This document shows positions 1 through 7,294 of a stretch of DNA of 10,234 bases, piece by piece. Source of the DNA: Gammaproteobacteria bacterium (GTDB lineage: Bacteria > Pseudomonadota > Gammaproteobacteria > Pseudomonadales > Azotimanducaceae). The stretch spans positions 1 to 10,234 of the forward strand of contig JAPUJX010000198.1 of NCBI GenBank assembly GCA_027295975.1, read 5' to 3'. The notes beneath the pieces were generated by a model, which saw only the letters and a program-made list of their open reading frames with translations, made no database searches and was not told the DNA's origin. Every line of letters begins with the position of its first letter. Positions within the stretch are counted from its first letter, which is position 1. A program made the translations under genes and the position numbers.

Positions 1-1574
1 TCCAATCCGAGGGCAGATTCACTCAACGAGAGTTCGTAGTGCCCGCTCAACAAAAGCAGCCATGCATAGTTATATTGAAAATTTGCCTGTTCGGAGCTGA
101 AGGGGATCTTTTCCGCTGTTGCCATCAATTTCAGCGCGGCGGGCGTCCTGCCCTCTCGCAGGGCGATCATGGCCAACTCGGCGGGAAACCATCCAAAGTC
201 GGGATATTGTTCCATGCCCTGGCGAAGCAGCGCGTCTGCTTTCTGGTAGTCCAGGGTCATCAACAGGTGGACCTGACCCGCCAGCAGCAGATTTTGCGGG
301 TCGGTGGGATTGAGCTCGAAAGCCTTTTCAAGATAGGCGAGCGCTCCGGTTGTTGCCTCGGTGAGAGACATTGCGCCATAACGATAGGTGTATGCCTCTG
401 CAAGGTGCAGGTATGCGAGGGCAAATTCCGGATCCGCTTCGATGGACTTCTCCAGATAAGTTCGCAGCAGAATTCGATCATCACCGCCTTCACCGGTATT
501 TGCGAGAAGGGCCTGTTCCCGAGCCTTGAGAAAATTTTCCCGAGCGAGAGGTTTCGCCGAGGCGAGGGCGGGGTGTTGCGACGCATGTAACTTGAGTAAA
601 TCGAAACCCAGCCACACCGCGGTCAGCTCGGCAACGGAATTGGCCACTTCGGACTGCAGGGTAAATACGTCGGCGTCGTCGAGGGTGCGCGTATAGGTTT
701 TCGACCAGACGCTTGAATTATCCGTACGCAGGAGCTGTGTGCGAATCTGCACGACTCCACCGTCTCGCTGGATGTTGCCCTGGAGGACGTAGTTGACGTT
801 ACGCTCAGGGGCAATTTCACTAATACCCAGGCTTGGATCGCTTCGGGAAACTTTCAGGGTTTGACAAACTGGTGGAAGTGCACAGGATCGTCTTTGCGTG
901 AGCTGCTGCACGACAACATCGAATAGTCCTCGAGAAATGGCTTCGATTTGCTGGTCGGCGGTAGTCTGTTCGAAGGGAAAAACAACGATGGAAAAAGCAT
1001 CTGGCCAGGCGAATTCTTTTTCACTTACAGACCCTCCTCTCAGATATTGACCGAAGAGAAGAATTCCTGTTCCCAGAACCGCCACCGTGGCGACGACACT
1101 CCAGAGCGCCCCCCGATTTACCCTTGTGGGGGCCTTTACAACGTTCTGTTCCAGGTAGGCGGCAATTCGATTCTGCAATTTCTCGCGATACTCCCGATCT
1201 GGTATCGCGTGTTTCAGAATCGCCTGGTGAGCCGACAAACTCAGCGACAACCCCCCGGGCAGATCGGTTTTCCTCAGGTGGACGGCGAGCGTGGGAATGT
1301 CGTTCCCCAACGCAAAGTTCACTTCATTGCGACAGTTGTGGGACCCTGCAGACTCAGGGGTGACGAAATACAGGAATAACTTTGCCGCCTCAATGCGGCT
1401 CGCCAGCTCCTCGCTCCACTCCGCGCCCGCCTCGATGCCTTCGTCATACCAGACATTAAATCCACAATCCCTCAGCCAGGTCAGTTCCGGGTGGACGGCG
1501 GACACATCCTTGTGGGAATAACTCACAAAAACATAGGGTCCGTCACCCTTGTAAGCATGAAAGGGACGTTCCAA
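1..1574 (-). CDS. TIR - transmembrane - TolB-like - TPR protein (3' end cut by window)
   Basis: The frame is open from the window edge through at least 524 codons with no internal stop. Residues 13-100 form a TIR domain: YVFVSYSHKD (14-23), then FNVWYDEGI (39-47), then SHNCRNE (78-84), where E84 sits at the position of the catalytic glutamate of NAD-cleaving TIR domains. A membrane helix follows at about 155-175. Residues about 194-322 match the TolB-like N domain found in adenylate cyclase-like TPR proteins, beginning SIVVFPFEQ and containing NYVLQGNIQRDGG. TPR-type repeats run from about 340 to the edge. No in-frame ATG precedes the TIR domain. I chose TTG at 1574 because it places MERPFHAYKGDGPY just before the first TIR strand, as in this family; an AAGAAG six bases upstream could act as a weak ribosome site. 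The order predicts a cytoplasmic TIR and a periplasmic TolB/TPR part. The family's function is poorly known: signalling or NAD-dependent defence are both inference. It is divergent from the acyl-CoA dehydrogenase gene. Confidence 0.88.
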   Translation of the reverse strand, partial: MERPFHAYKGDGPYVFVSYSHKDVSAVHPELTWLRDCGFNVWYDEGIEAGAEWSEELASRIEAAKLFLYFVTPESAGSHNCRNEVNFALGNDIPTLAVHLRKTDLPGGLSLSLSAHQAILKHAIPDREYREKLQNRIAAYLEQNVVKAPTRVNRGALWSVVATVAVLGTGILLFGQYLRGGSVSEKEFAWPDAFSIVVFPFEQTTADQQIEAISRGLFDVVVQQLTQRRSCALPPVCQTLKVSRSDPSLGISEIAPERNVNYVLQGNIQRDGGVVQIRTQLLRTDNSSVWSKTYTRTLDDADVFTLQSEVANSVAELTAVWLGFDLLKLHASQHPALASAKPLARENFLKAREQALLANTGEGGDDRILLRTYLEKSIEADPEFALAYLHLAEAYTYRYGAMSLTEATTGALAYLEKAFELNPTDPQNLLLAGQVHLLMTLDYQKADALLRQGMEQYPDFGWFPAELAMIALREGRTPAALKLMATAEKIPFSSEQANFQYNYAWLLLLSGHYELSLSESALGL

Positions 1575-1643
1575 TTGTCGCTTCTTCTGGTCGGTTGGCT
1601 TAAGGTTGATTAGAAAGGAGATGTAAATCAAGGTCTGGGTTAT

Positions 1644-1650
1644 GAGGGAG
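1644..1650 (+). promoter_or_regulatory. Ribosome binding site of the acyl-CoA dehydrogenase gene
   Basis: GAGGGAG lies 8 bases before the ATG at 1659, a normal Shine-Dalgarno spacing. It supports that start: the same frame has a TAG at 1611-1613 and no other ATG between. Confidence 0.6.
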
Positions 1651-1658
1651 ATAGAGAG

Positions 1659-2996
1659 ATGACGATTGATTTTGACGTCGAACCGGAATTTCAGAAACAG
1701 GTCGACTGGGTCGAAAAATTTACCAGCGAAGAGATCGAACCCCTGGATAGTTTCCTCAGCATAGGCAGATCAAAAGACGGGGAGCGAATCAGCAGCGAAG
1801 GATGGCAGGCGATTCGAGTTTTCATTGACGATTTGAAACAACAAGTCAGAGATCAGGGGTTATGGGGGTTTCACCTGGGTCCAGACCTGGGTGGTCCTGG
1901 TCTCGGGCAGGTAAAACTCTGTTTGCTGAACGAAAAGTTGGGCCGTACTCGAATGGGACCGACTATTTTCGGTTGTCAGGCCCCGGACACGGGCAATATG
2001 GAATTGATTGCCCACAACGGTACCGACGAGCAGAAGGAAAAGTACCTGCAGCCGCTGTTGTCCGGTGAGAAACATTCGGCTTATTCCATGACGGAGCCCC
2101 ACGCGGGGGAACCGGGCGAATTCATCTGTTCTGCCAAACGGGATGGTGATGAATGGGTCATCAATGGTGAGAAGTGGTTTACCTCCAACGGTGCCGATGC
2201 CGATTTCCTGATCGTCATGGCCGTGACGGCGCCGGATAAGCCGCTGCTGGAGCGAGCGAGTATGTTCATCGTGGATCGGGATACCCCCGGGGTCGAGATC
2301 GTTCGTAACGTTCATACGCTGGGTACGCCGCTCAGGGAGAACTACAAGCTCACCGGCGGCGGCCACGCGTACATTCGCTACGACAACGTGCGCGTGCCGC
2401 GACAAGCCCTCCTCGGCGAAGAAGGTAATGGTTTTGTCGGTTCGCAAACGCGCTTGAGCGGCGGGCGGGTGCACCATGCGATGCGAGCGGTCGGGGTGTG
2501 TACCAAGGCGTTGGACATGATGTGCGAACGCGCGCTCAGCCGCAAAGCCAAGGGCGAATTGTTGTCCAATCTCCAGATGGTTCAACAGGACATTGCCGAT
2601 TCATATATTCAGCTCAAGCAGTTCCGCCTGCATGTGTTGTACACCGCCTGGTTGATCGACAAAACAAAAGCGTACACGCGGGAAGTTCGCATGGAGATCG
2701 CCTCTATCAAAATCAGCGCGGCCAAGGTGAATCACGACATCATCTATCGCGCGATCCACCTGCACGGTGCTCTGGGTATGTCCAACGAAACGCCGCTGGG
2801 TGAAATGTGGATGGCCGCACCTCAGATGGGAATCATGGACGGCACCACCGAGGTGCATAAGGCGAATCTGGCAAAGTTATTGTTAAGGGACTACGACGCC
2901 TGTGAAGACCTGTTCCCGACCTATCATCTGCCCAAGTTGATCGAGAAGGCACAGGACAAGTTCGAAAAGGTCATCAAAAATTTCGCCGCGGCATAG
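1659..2996 (+). CDS. Acyl-CoA dehydrogenase family protein
   Basis: This 445-residue flavoprotein has the full acyl-CoA dehydrogenase fold. It should oxidise an acyl-CoA at the alpha-beta bond in the cytoplasm and pass electrons to an electron-transfer flavoprotein. The N-terminal helical domain covers about 5-140. The FAD/substrate strand motif AYSMTEPHAG is at 141-150 and WFTSNG at 173-178. The middle beta domain runs to about 255. The C-terminal helical domain carries HLHGALGMSNETPL (367-380). The usual catalytic Glu motif (YEGT) reads MDGT at 393-396, so Asp394 stands where Glu376 is in medium-chain enzymes. The mammalian ACAD10/11-type enzymes also have Asp at this site, which suggests that subgroup rather than classical FadE. 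It is a single plus-strand gene, divergent from the TIR gene and convergent with the DUF1080 gene, so its neighbours give no substrate clue. Confidence 0.95.
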   Translation: MTIDFDVEPEFQKQVDWVEKFTSEEIEPLDSFLSIGRSKDGERISSEGWQAIRVFIDDLKQQVRDQGLWGFHLGPDLGGPGLGQVKLCLLNEKLGRTRMGPTIFGCQAPDTGNMELIAHNGTDEQKEKYLQPLLSGEKHSAYSMTEPHAGEPGEFICSAKRDGDEWVINGEKWFTSNGADADFLIVMAVTAPDKPLLERASMFIVDRDTPGVEIVRNVHTLGTPLRENYKLTGGGHAYIRYDNVRVPRQALLGEEGNGFVGSQTRLSGGRVHHAMRAVGVCTKALDMMCERALSRKAKGELLSNLQMVQQDIADSYIQLKQFRLHVLYTAWLIDKTKAYTREVRMEIASIKISAAKVNHDIIYRAIHLHGALGMSNETPLGEMWMAAPQMGIMDGTTEVHKANLAKLLLRDYDACEDLFPTYHLPKLIEKAQDKFEKVIKNFAAA

Positions 2997-3025
2997 GTAC
3001 TTATAATAGGTAATAATAAAAGGGG

Positions 3026-3727
3026 TCAGCGCAACCGCCGGATGCGTGGATTTCTGAACCAGACGACTCCGTGGTCTCCCTGAAAAGAGATGTGGCCCGT
3101 TGTCGTCGACCCATAAGACGCCATGTTTGCCCATTTCGAACCGGCAACGCGCGCTTTCCAGTCTTCGCTGCCTTTGCGGTACTGGAGTATCCTGATGTCG
3201 TTGAGCCAGTGTTCAACCTGGTTGCCGGCTACCACGATGCGGGCCGTCTGCCAGTCTCCGGCATTGGTCGACGCATCTTCGGTGGGTGCTTGAACGTCAT
3301 AATTAGACCCCGCGCTGTTGACGCCAAGCGCACCACCAGCAAACGCGTTGTCATCCAGAATCTGGTACTCGGGTCCCGTCATCCAGGGATAAGCCCCCTG
3401 GCTTTCGTCCACATGCCACATGATGCCGCTGTTGCTGCCTTCGTCGACCTTCCAGGAGACTTCGAACTCAAAATTCGTGTAGGTAGCGCGGGAAACGATA
3501 TCCATGCCGGGGCCCGGCTCACAAGCACACATCGCGCCATCGTCAATCGTCCAGCCCGAGGGCATTTTTTCCCGCGCGTAACCCCGCCAGTGTTCAAACG
3601 ATTTGCCATCGAACAGAGACGTCCACTCGGCCCCGGCCCCGCCAGGGTTGTTTATCTGCTGTTGTGCTGTTGAAGGTTGAGGGCCCAACAGAAGGACGAA
3701 GAGAAACAAGAGGGGGTATTTGTTCAT
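3026..3727 (-). CDS. Secreted DUF1080 (3-keto-disaccharide hydrolase-like) protein
   Basis: The 233-residue product has a signal peptide: a hydrophobic core at about 5-15 and a signal peptidase I site after S-T-A (19-21), giving a periplasmic protein. Residues 34-231 are a DUF1080 domain (PF06439), a concanavalin-like beta sandwich. It begins EWTSLFDGKSFEHWRGY, continues with SNSGIMWHVDE and GPEYQILDD, and ends with the typical GHISFQGDHGVVWFRNPRIR. Members have been linked to hydrolysis or cleavage of 3-keto-glycosides; many remain untested. It is the last gene of a three-gene operon: its ATG begins 3 bases after the stop of the TIM-barrel gene and has no good ribosome site, so translation is probably coupled. 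The domain is complete and of normal length. Family confidence is high; the substrate is unknown. Confidence 0.92.
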   Translation of the reverse strand: MNKYPLLFLFVLLLGPQPSTAQQQINNPGGAGAEWTSLFDGKSFEHWRGYAREKMPSGWTIDDGAMCACEPGPGMDIVSRATYTNFEFEVSWKVDEGSNSGIMWHVDESQGAYPWMTGPEYQILDDNAFAGGALGVNSAGSNYDVQAPTEDASTNAGDWQTARIVVAGNQVEHWLNDIRILQYRKGSEDWKARVAGSKWANMASYGSTTTGHISFQGDHGVVWFRNPRIRRLR

Positions 3728-3730
3728 TGG

Positions 3731-4657
3731 TTATGGGTATTCCCGAGTCAACGTCTCTCTGCAGCGTTCCAGGAGCATCCGGGTCAACACGATGCCTTCG
3801 GCTTCGGACACCTCGACACCCTCGTATTCAACGCCCACATAATCGCGGTATCCGGCATCCAGAACAATACGCAGCAGGCGCAGGTAATCCTTGTCACGTT
3901 CGTTTCCCGACTCATCAAAGTTGTGAGTTTTGGCACTCACCCCTCTGGCGAAAGGCATGAGCTCTTCGACGCCCTGGTAGATGTCGTACCAGCCTTCTTT
4001 TTTACCCATGTAAAAATTGCCAAAATCGGGGAGCGTGCCGCAACGGGGAAGATCGACGGTTCGTATCACCTCTGCCAGCCACGAGCCGTTTGATGAGATG
4101 CCCCCATGGTTCTCCACGATCACGTTGATGCCAACTCCCCCGGCAAATTCGCTCAGGCGGCGCAGGCCGTCCGCGGCGAGATCACGCTGGGTATTCCAGT
4201 CCCCTTCACTGGAGGCGTTGACCCGGATGGAGTGACATCCCAGCTCCGCCGCAATATCTACCCAGCGGTAATGATTCTCGACCGACGCGATGCGCGCAGC
4301 TTCATCGGGGTCACCGATTTTACCTTCACCATCACACATGATGAGGACGCTCCTGACACCCTCGCCGGCGCAGACGTTCTTGAGCTCCGTGATGTAACCT
4401 GGATCACGGGACTTTTCCCGCATGAACGTATTCACGTATTCAACCGCGTCGATCCCGAAGGTATTGCGGGATATCACCGGAAACTCGAGGTTGTTCATTT
4501 CACCCGCAAACAGCGTTTTGTGAAGCGACCACTGGGCCAGCGAGATGCGGAACAGGGGATTCTTACCGGCTGAGCCTCGAGCCCCACCCGCACCGGGCAA
4601 AAGACTCAAACCTGCCGCCCCGAAGACGGATGTTTTCAGGAAATTTCGCCGATCCAT
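3731..4657 (-). CDS. Tat-exported sugar phosphate isomerase/epimerase-like TIM-barrel protein
   Basis: The 308-residue product starts with a clear twin-arginine signal, DRRNFLK at 2-8, followed by an Ala/Gly-rich hydrophobic stretch to about 30, so it is likely folded before export. Residues about 35-300 form a xylose isomerase-like TIM barrel (AP endonuclease 2 family). Probable metal ligands are E182 in VENHGG, D211 in LPDFGNF, H245 in KTHNFD and E277 in GVEYEG, the usual Glu-Asp-His-Glu pattern. Relatives include sugar isomerases, epimerases and lyases or hydratases acting on 3-keto sugars; the exact reaction cannot be read here. The ATG at 4657 shares its A with the TGA stop of the upstream permease gene. 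A GTG at 4660 would add one Met and overlap by four bases, but ATG fits the Tat consensus. It is the middle gene of the permease - TIM barrel - DUF1080 operon, which points to glycoside or unusual-sugar use. Confidence 0.92.
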   Translation of the reverse strand: MDRRNFLKTSVFGAAGLSLLPGAGGARGSAGKNPLFRISLAQWSLHKTLFAGEMNNLEFPVISRNTFGIDAVEYVNTFMREKSRDPGYITELKNVCAGEGVRSVLIMCDGEGKIGDPDEAARIASVENHYRWVDIAAELGCHSIRVNASSEGDWNTQRDLAADGLRRLSEFAGGVGINVIVENHGGISSNGSWLAEVIRTVDLPRCGTLPDFGNFYMGKKEGWYDIYQGVEELMPFARGVSAKTHNFDESGNERDKDYLRLLRIVLDAGYRDYVGVEYEGVEVSEAEGIVLTRMLLERCRETLTREYP

Positions 4658-5907
4658 CACCTACTCACTCGCTCACCGCCGAGGCGATCATCTTCATCCC
4701 TGAAAGTCGCGGCAAAAAAGACCCCGATGGCTGCAGCAAACGCCGCCGGAAGCCACCAGAAAGATTGCCACTGGTCCGGTGTGAGCGCCTCAGATTCCCC
4801 AAGGAAACCATTAAAGACGTTTCCCGCAATCTGCGCGCCGATAAACATTCCGAGTCCGTAGGTGACCAGGACAAACATACCCTGTGCCTGACCTCGGATG
4901 TCGGCACTCGATTTCTTGTCCACATATATCTGACCGGTGACGAAGAAAAAATCGTAACAGATCCCGTGCAGCACAATACCGGCCATAATCATCCAGAAGA
5001 TGCCCGTCGGCGCTGCCAGCGCGAAAAAAGCATAACGCAGAACCCATGCGCCCATTCCCACAACCAGCATCCACTTGACCCCAAGGCGAACGAAAAACAG
5101 CGGCATCAGCAGCATGAACAGCGCTTCGCTCACCTGGCCCAGGCTCAGCGTAGCGGCTGGGTTGGAGATATCCGCGGCATTGACGAAAATCGGCGCGAAA
5201 TTGTAGTAGGCGGCGAGCGGGATGCAGATCAGAAACGAACTCGAAAGGAAGACGATGAAGGGCCGACTCTGCAGCCGTTTGAAAGCATCGACACCCAGGA
5301 TGTCCCGAGCAGATAGAACCTTGCCAGCAGCAGGCGGAGGCGTATGGGGAAGGCTGAAGCTGTACACGCCGAGCAGCACCGAGGCCGTGGCCGTCGTATA
5401 TAGCGGAAGGGGGGTAACATCCGGCAGGGTACCCTCCGGGGTGAACCCGGCCAGGGCAAACGAAACAAAAAGGCCGGCCGCGATCCAGCCGAGGGTGCCG
5501 AATACGCGAATGCGTGGAAACTGCTTTTCCTGGTCCTCGATATTGGCGAAAGCAAGCGCGTTCGCCAGACCCAGGGTAGGCATGTAACACAGGTTGTAGA
5601 GCAGCAGCATGAGGATGAACAGGGTTGGATTACCCGTCATCGACGGGGTTAGAAACATGATGGCGCCGCCAAGTATGTGCAGGACACCCAGCACTTTTTC
5701 CGTCGCGAAAAAACGGTCCGCCACAAGCCCGAGGAAAAACGGCGCGATGATCGCAGCGATGGGATTTACCGTGTACGGCCAATGAGTCAAATCCGCCATG
5801 CCTTCGGCGGTCATATAGTTTCCGATGGTGACGTACCAGGCACCCCAGATAAAAAACTGCAGGAACATCATGATCGACAGGCGGGTGTTGATCGATGAGC
5901 GACTCAT
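4657..5907 (-). CDS. MFS permease, nucleoside:H+ symporter (NHS) family
   Basis: This inner-membrane transporter has about 12 hydrophobic helices over 416 residues, normal for the major facilitator superfamily. Its N-terminal motif, LSIMMFLQFFIWGAWYVTIG, is the hallmark of the NupG/XapB-type nucleoside symporters (PF03825). The same family is often found in sugar-utilisation clusters of environmental bacteria, where the cargo is probably a sugar or glycoside. It is the first gene of the operon with the exported TIM-barrel and DUF1080 proteins, so it probably imports their product; this is inference. I chose ATG at 5907. A TTG at 5922 would add five residues (MLNTP), and neither start has a clear ribosome site. 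The stop overlaps the start of the next gene by one base. Confidence 0.9.
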   Translation of the reverse strand: MSRSSINTRLSIMMFLQFFIWGAWYVTIGNYMTAEGMADLTHWPYTVNPIAAIIAPFFLGLVADRFFATEKVLGVLHILGGAIMFLTPSMTGNPTLFILMLLLYNLCYMPTLGLANALAFANIEDQEKQFPRIRVFGTLGWIAAGLFVSFALAGFTPEGTLPDVTPLPLYTTATASVLLGVYSFSLPHTPPPAAGKVLSARDILGVDAFKRLQSRPFIVFLSSSFLICIPLAAYYNFAPIFVNAADISNPAATLSLGQVSEALFMLLMPLFFVRLGVKWMLVVGMGAWVLRYAFFALAAPTGIFWMIMAGIVLHGICYDFFFVTGQIYVDKKSSADIRGQAQGMFVLVTYGLGMFIGAQIAGNVFNGFLGESEALTPDQWQSFWWLPAAFAAAIGVFFAATFRDEDDRLGGERVSR

Positions 5908-6081
5908 GGGCGTATTCAACAACTGGCAGCGGGGTGTTCTATTTACTTCGCTGGAAGCAGAATCTCAACAACGAATTACCCTGGCGCGAGAGCGACAGGT
6001 GAGTATATATCTTCTATTCTCCGAGTTCAGGGACGGTACGTTGACGGACGGAAGCTTCGAGCGGCGATGGAGTGTCGAGAT

Positions 6082-6087
6082 GAGGGG
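6082..6087 (+). promoter_or_regulatory. Ribosome binding site of the gene at 6096
   Basis: GAGGGG lies 8 bases before the ATG at 6096. It is the best Shine-Dalgarno in this intergenic region and supports that gene as real although its product is unrecognised. Confidence 0.55.
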
Positions 6088-6095
6088 ATAAAACA

Positions 6096-6800
6096 ATGGC
6101 CGGGAACAGCGAGGTCAGATGGAAATACTGGCAACTGGGCGGGTTGGCGTTAGCGTTGGCATTGAGCGGATATACCGTGCTCGACAAATGGCGCGAGCAA
6201 TTGCGATTTTATCCCGGGCCCGGCGATATCAGCTTCAATCAGGGTTCGATTCAGGGCTGGACGATGGACGGGCTTTATGATGGAGATACCAACAATAAAA
6301 TCAGCATTTGGAACTTCCCGCCTTTTTGGTTAGATAACACGGATTTCTCGAGCCGACCCATGTTAGATCCCCTCGGCGACAACAAGGGCTCGATTATGTT
6401 TCCCATGGGACCCGGCATACCACAATCGAGCAGCAAAAAGTGGCGCGTCGACTTGATATCACCAGACTTATCCGGCGATACCAACTGGCAAGACATAAAG
6501 GGAATTAGCGCGGCCGTATGTGACAGGGCTTCCTTTACCGGCTTGACTCCGATTGAGGTCCGGTTTTTCTTAAGGATGAAGAAATCCGATGGCACCGTGT
6601 ATTTATTGGGAGAGAAAACAAACGCGCCTCATCAAACAAGTTCAACATTAGTATGGGATTGGAATTATCTGACAGCGAACTTAGCCGTACCGAAAGGCGA
6701 AACCACTCTGAACTTAATTGTAAAGATGTATGGAACAGCCTTTCCCCAGGCATACTCCACAGGGTTTATCGCCTTGGATGCAGTCAGCTCATTTCAATAG
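6096..6800 (+). CDS. Membrane-anchored hypothetical protein
   Basis: I do not recognise this 234-residue protein. It has a short charged N-terminus, one hydrophobic helix at about 13-29, then about 200 residues that should lie outside the cytoplasm. That part is rich in Trp, Gly, Asp and Ser and alternates hydrophobic strands, with GWTMDGLYD near its start and GFIALDAVSSF at its end. This looks like a jelly-roll, carbohydrate-binding-like beta sandwich, but this is inference from texture only. A strong ribosome site supports the start. The gene stands alone on the plus strand, divergent from the permease operon and convergent with the pseudopilin-like gene. Sampled 60-base lines inside it are about 37-48% GC by hand count, against about 55% in a line sampled from the permease gene, so recent acquisition is possible. 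Confidence 0.75.
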   Translation: MAGNSEVRWKYWQLGGLALALALSGYTVLDKWREQLRFYPGPGDISFNQGSIQGWTMDGLYDGDTNNKISIWNFPPFWLDNTDFSSRPMLDPLGDNKGSIMFPMGPGIPQSSSKKWRVDLISPDLSGDTNWQDIKGISAAVCDRASFTGLTPIEVRFFLRMKKSDGTVYLLGEKTNAPHQTSSTLVWDWNYLTANLAVPKGETTLNLIVKMYGTAFPQAYSTGFIALDAVSSFQ

Positions 6801-6836
6801 GGATTCGCGAGGCTCCTACTTGCAAGCTCCTATAAG
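6801..6836 (-). repeat. REP-like sequence remnant between convergent genes
   Basis: The minus strand carries two copies of TAGGAGC, one followed by CTCGCGAATCC and the other by TTGCAAG. The string GTAGGAGCCTCGCGAATCC resembles the head and tail of the widespread REP elements of pseudomonads and relatives (GTAGGAGC...GCGAA) with the inner part shortened. It fills almost the whole gap between two convergent stops, a typical REP position. No strong hairpin is formed by this copy, so it may be decayed. A single copy in the window cannot prove repetition. Confidence 0.35.
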
Positions 6837-6846
6837 AGGGCAACAT

Positions 6847-7293
6847 TCACAGGAGGTATACGTCGTCGACGTTGTCGGCAATTCCATCCGGTCCGCGGGA
6901 GTACACGTACAGAACGTATTCTTCGTAGAATCCATTGTCCGCCTTCTTCTCCTTGCGGAACGCAAAACGCCTCCCCCAGGGATCGGTAACGTCCGCCGCC
7001 ACCAGATAACCGGCATCGATGACCTCGTCGAACCCTTCAGGAACCTCTTCGGTCATGGTGTTGTATTGATACAAAGCGGTGCGGACACGGTGCAACTTGG
7101 CCAGTATTTCGTTGGTATCGAGTCGCGGTTGCATGCGCCGGGCGACGGAGCTTTTTCGCGACGACTGCTCCCCTTGAGACGATTGCTCCCCTTGAGCGGT
7201 GACCGGGACCTGAGCGCCTTCGGGTTCCGGCGAAAAGAGCAGTTCCCTGCCCAGCAGGAGAACCAACACAGCGCCCAGAATCCAGCGCCACAT
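6847..7293 (-). CDS. Anchored protein with type II secretion GspG-like C-terminal domain
   Basis: The 148-residue product has an N-terminal membrane helix (about 4-20), a polar linker (21-55) with a duplicated SSQGEQ hexapeptide, and a C-terminal domain from about 58. That domain resembles the soluble part of major pseudopilins: a helix (EILAKLHRVRTALYQYNTM), DPWGRRFAFR at 104-113 and YSRGPDGIADNVDD at 131-144, the last matching the acidic calcium-binding loop end of GspG proteins. The prepilin leader with its Gly-Phe-Thr-Leu-x-Glu site is missing, so it is not a normal pseudopilin; it is probably held at the inner membrane by its own helix. Its ATG lies one base after the stop of the 86-aa gene, so the two are co-translated. 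GGGGA 10 bases upstream may serve as ribosome site. The role is unknown. Confidence 0.82.
   Translation of the reverse strand: MWRWILGAVLVLLLGRELLFSPEPEGAQVPVTAQGEQSSQGEQSSRKSSVARRMQPRLDTNEILAKLHRVRTALYQYNTMTEEVPEGFDEVIDAGYLVAADVTDPWGRRFAFRKEKKADNGFYEEYVLYVYSRGPDGIADNVDDVYLL
7162..7197 (-). repeat. 18-bp tandem duplication inside the pseudopilin-like gene
   Basis: Two adjacent 18-base units (7162-7179 and 7180-7197) differ at only two positions. They encode two in-frame copies of SSQGEQ-type hexapeptide in the linker between membrane helix and domain. The reading frame is kept, so linker length could vary between strains by slippage. Confidence 0.75.
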
Positions 7294-7294
7294 A

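Noticed and set aside
39..590. Plus-strand open frame of 183 codons
   Set aside because: It lies antisense to the TIR-TolB-TPR gene, whose domains are clear; the product is Cys- and Arg-rich with no family features.
1860..2585. Minus-strand open frame of 241 codons
   Set aside because: It is fully inside the acyl-CoA dehydrogenase gene and its His/Arg/Gln-rich product looks like an antisense shadow of a GC-rich gene.
2997..3025. AT-rich gap between convergent genes as a bidirectional terminator
   Set aside because: Only TAATA-type short repeats are present; no GC stem followed by a T-run is visible on either strand.
3071..3673. Plus-strand open frame of 200 codons
   Set aside because: Antisense to the DUF1080 gene; no recognisable motif or signal peptide.
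5992..6020. Possible promoter GCGACA - 17 bases - TATTCT for the gene at 6096
   Set aside because: Each box matches consensus at only four of six positions; other weak pairs occur in the same 188-bp divergent region, so none can be singled out.
5825..6091. Plus-strand frame of 88 codons ending just before the gene at 6096
   Set aside because: Its first third is antisense to the permease N-terminus and the rest shows no protein-like pattern; the spacing to 6096 is probably chance.
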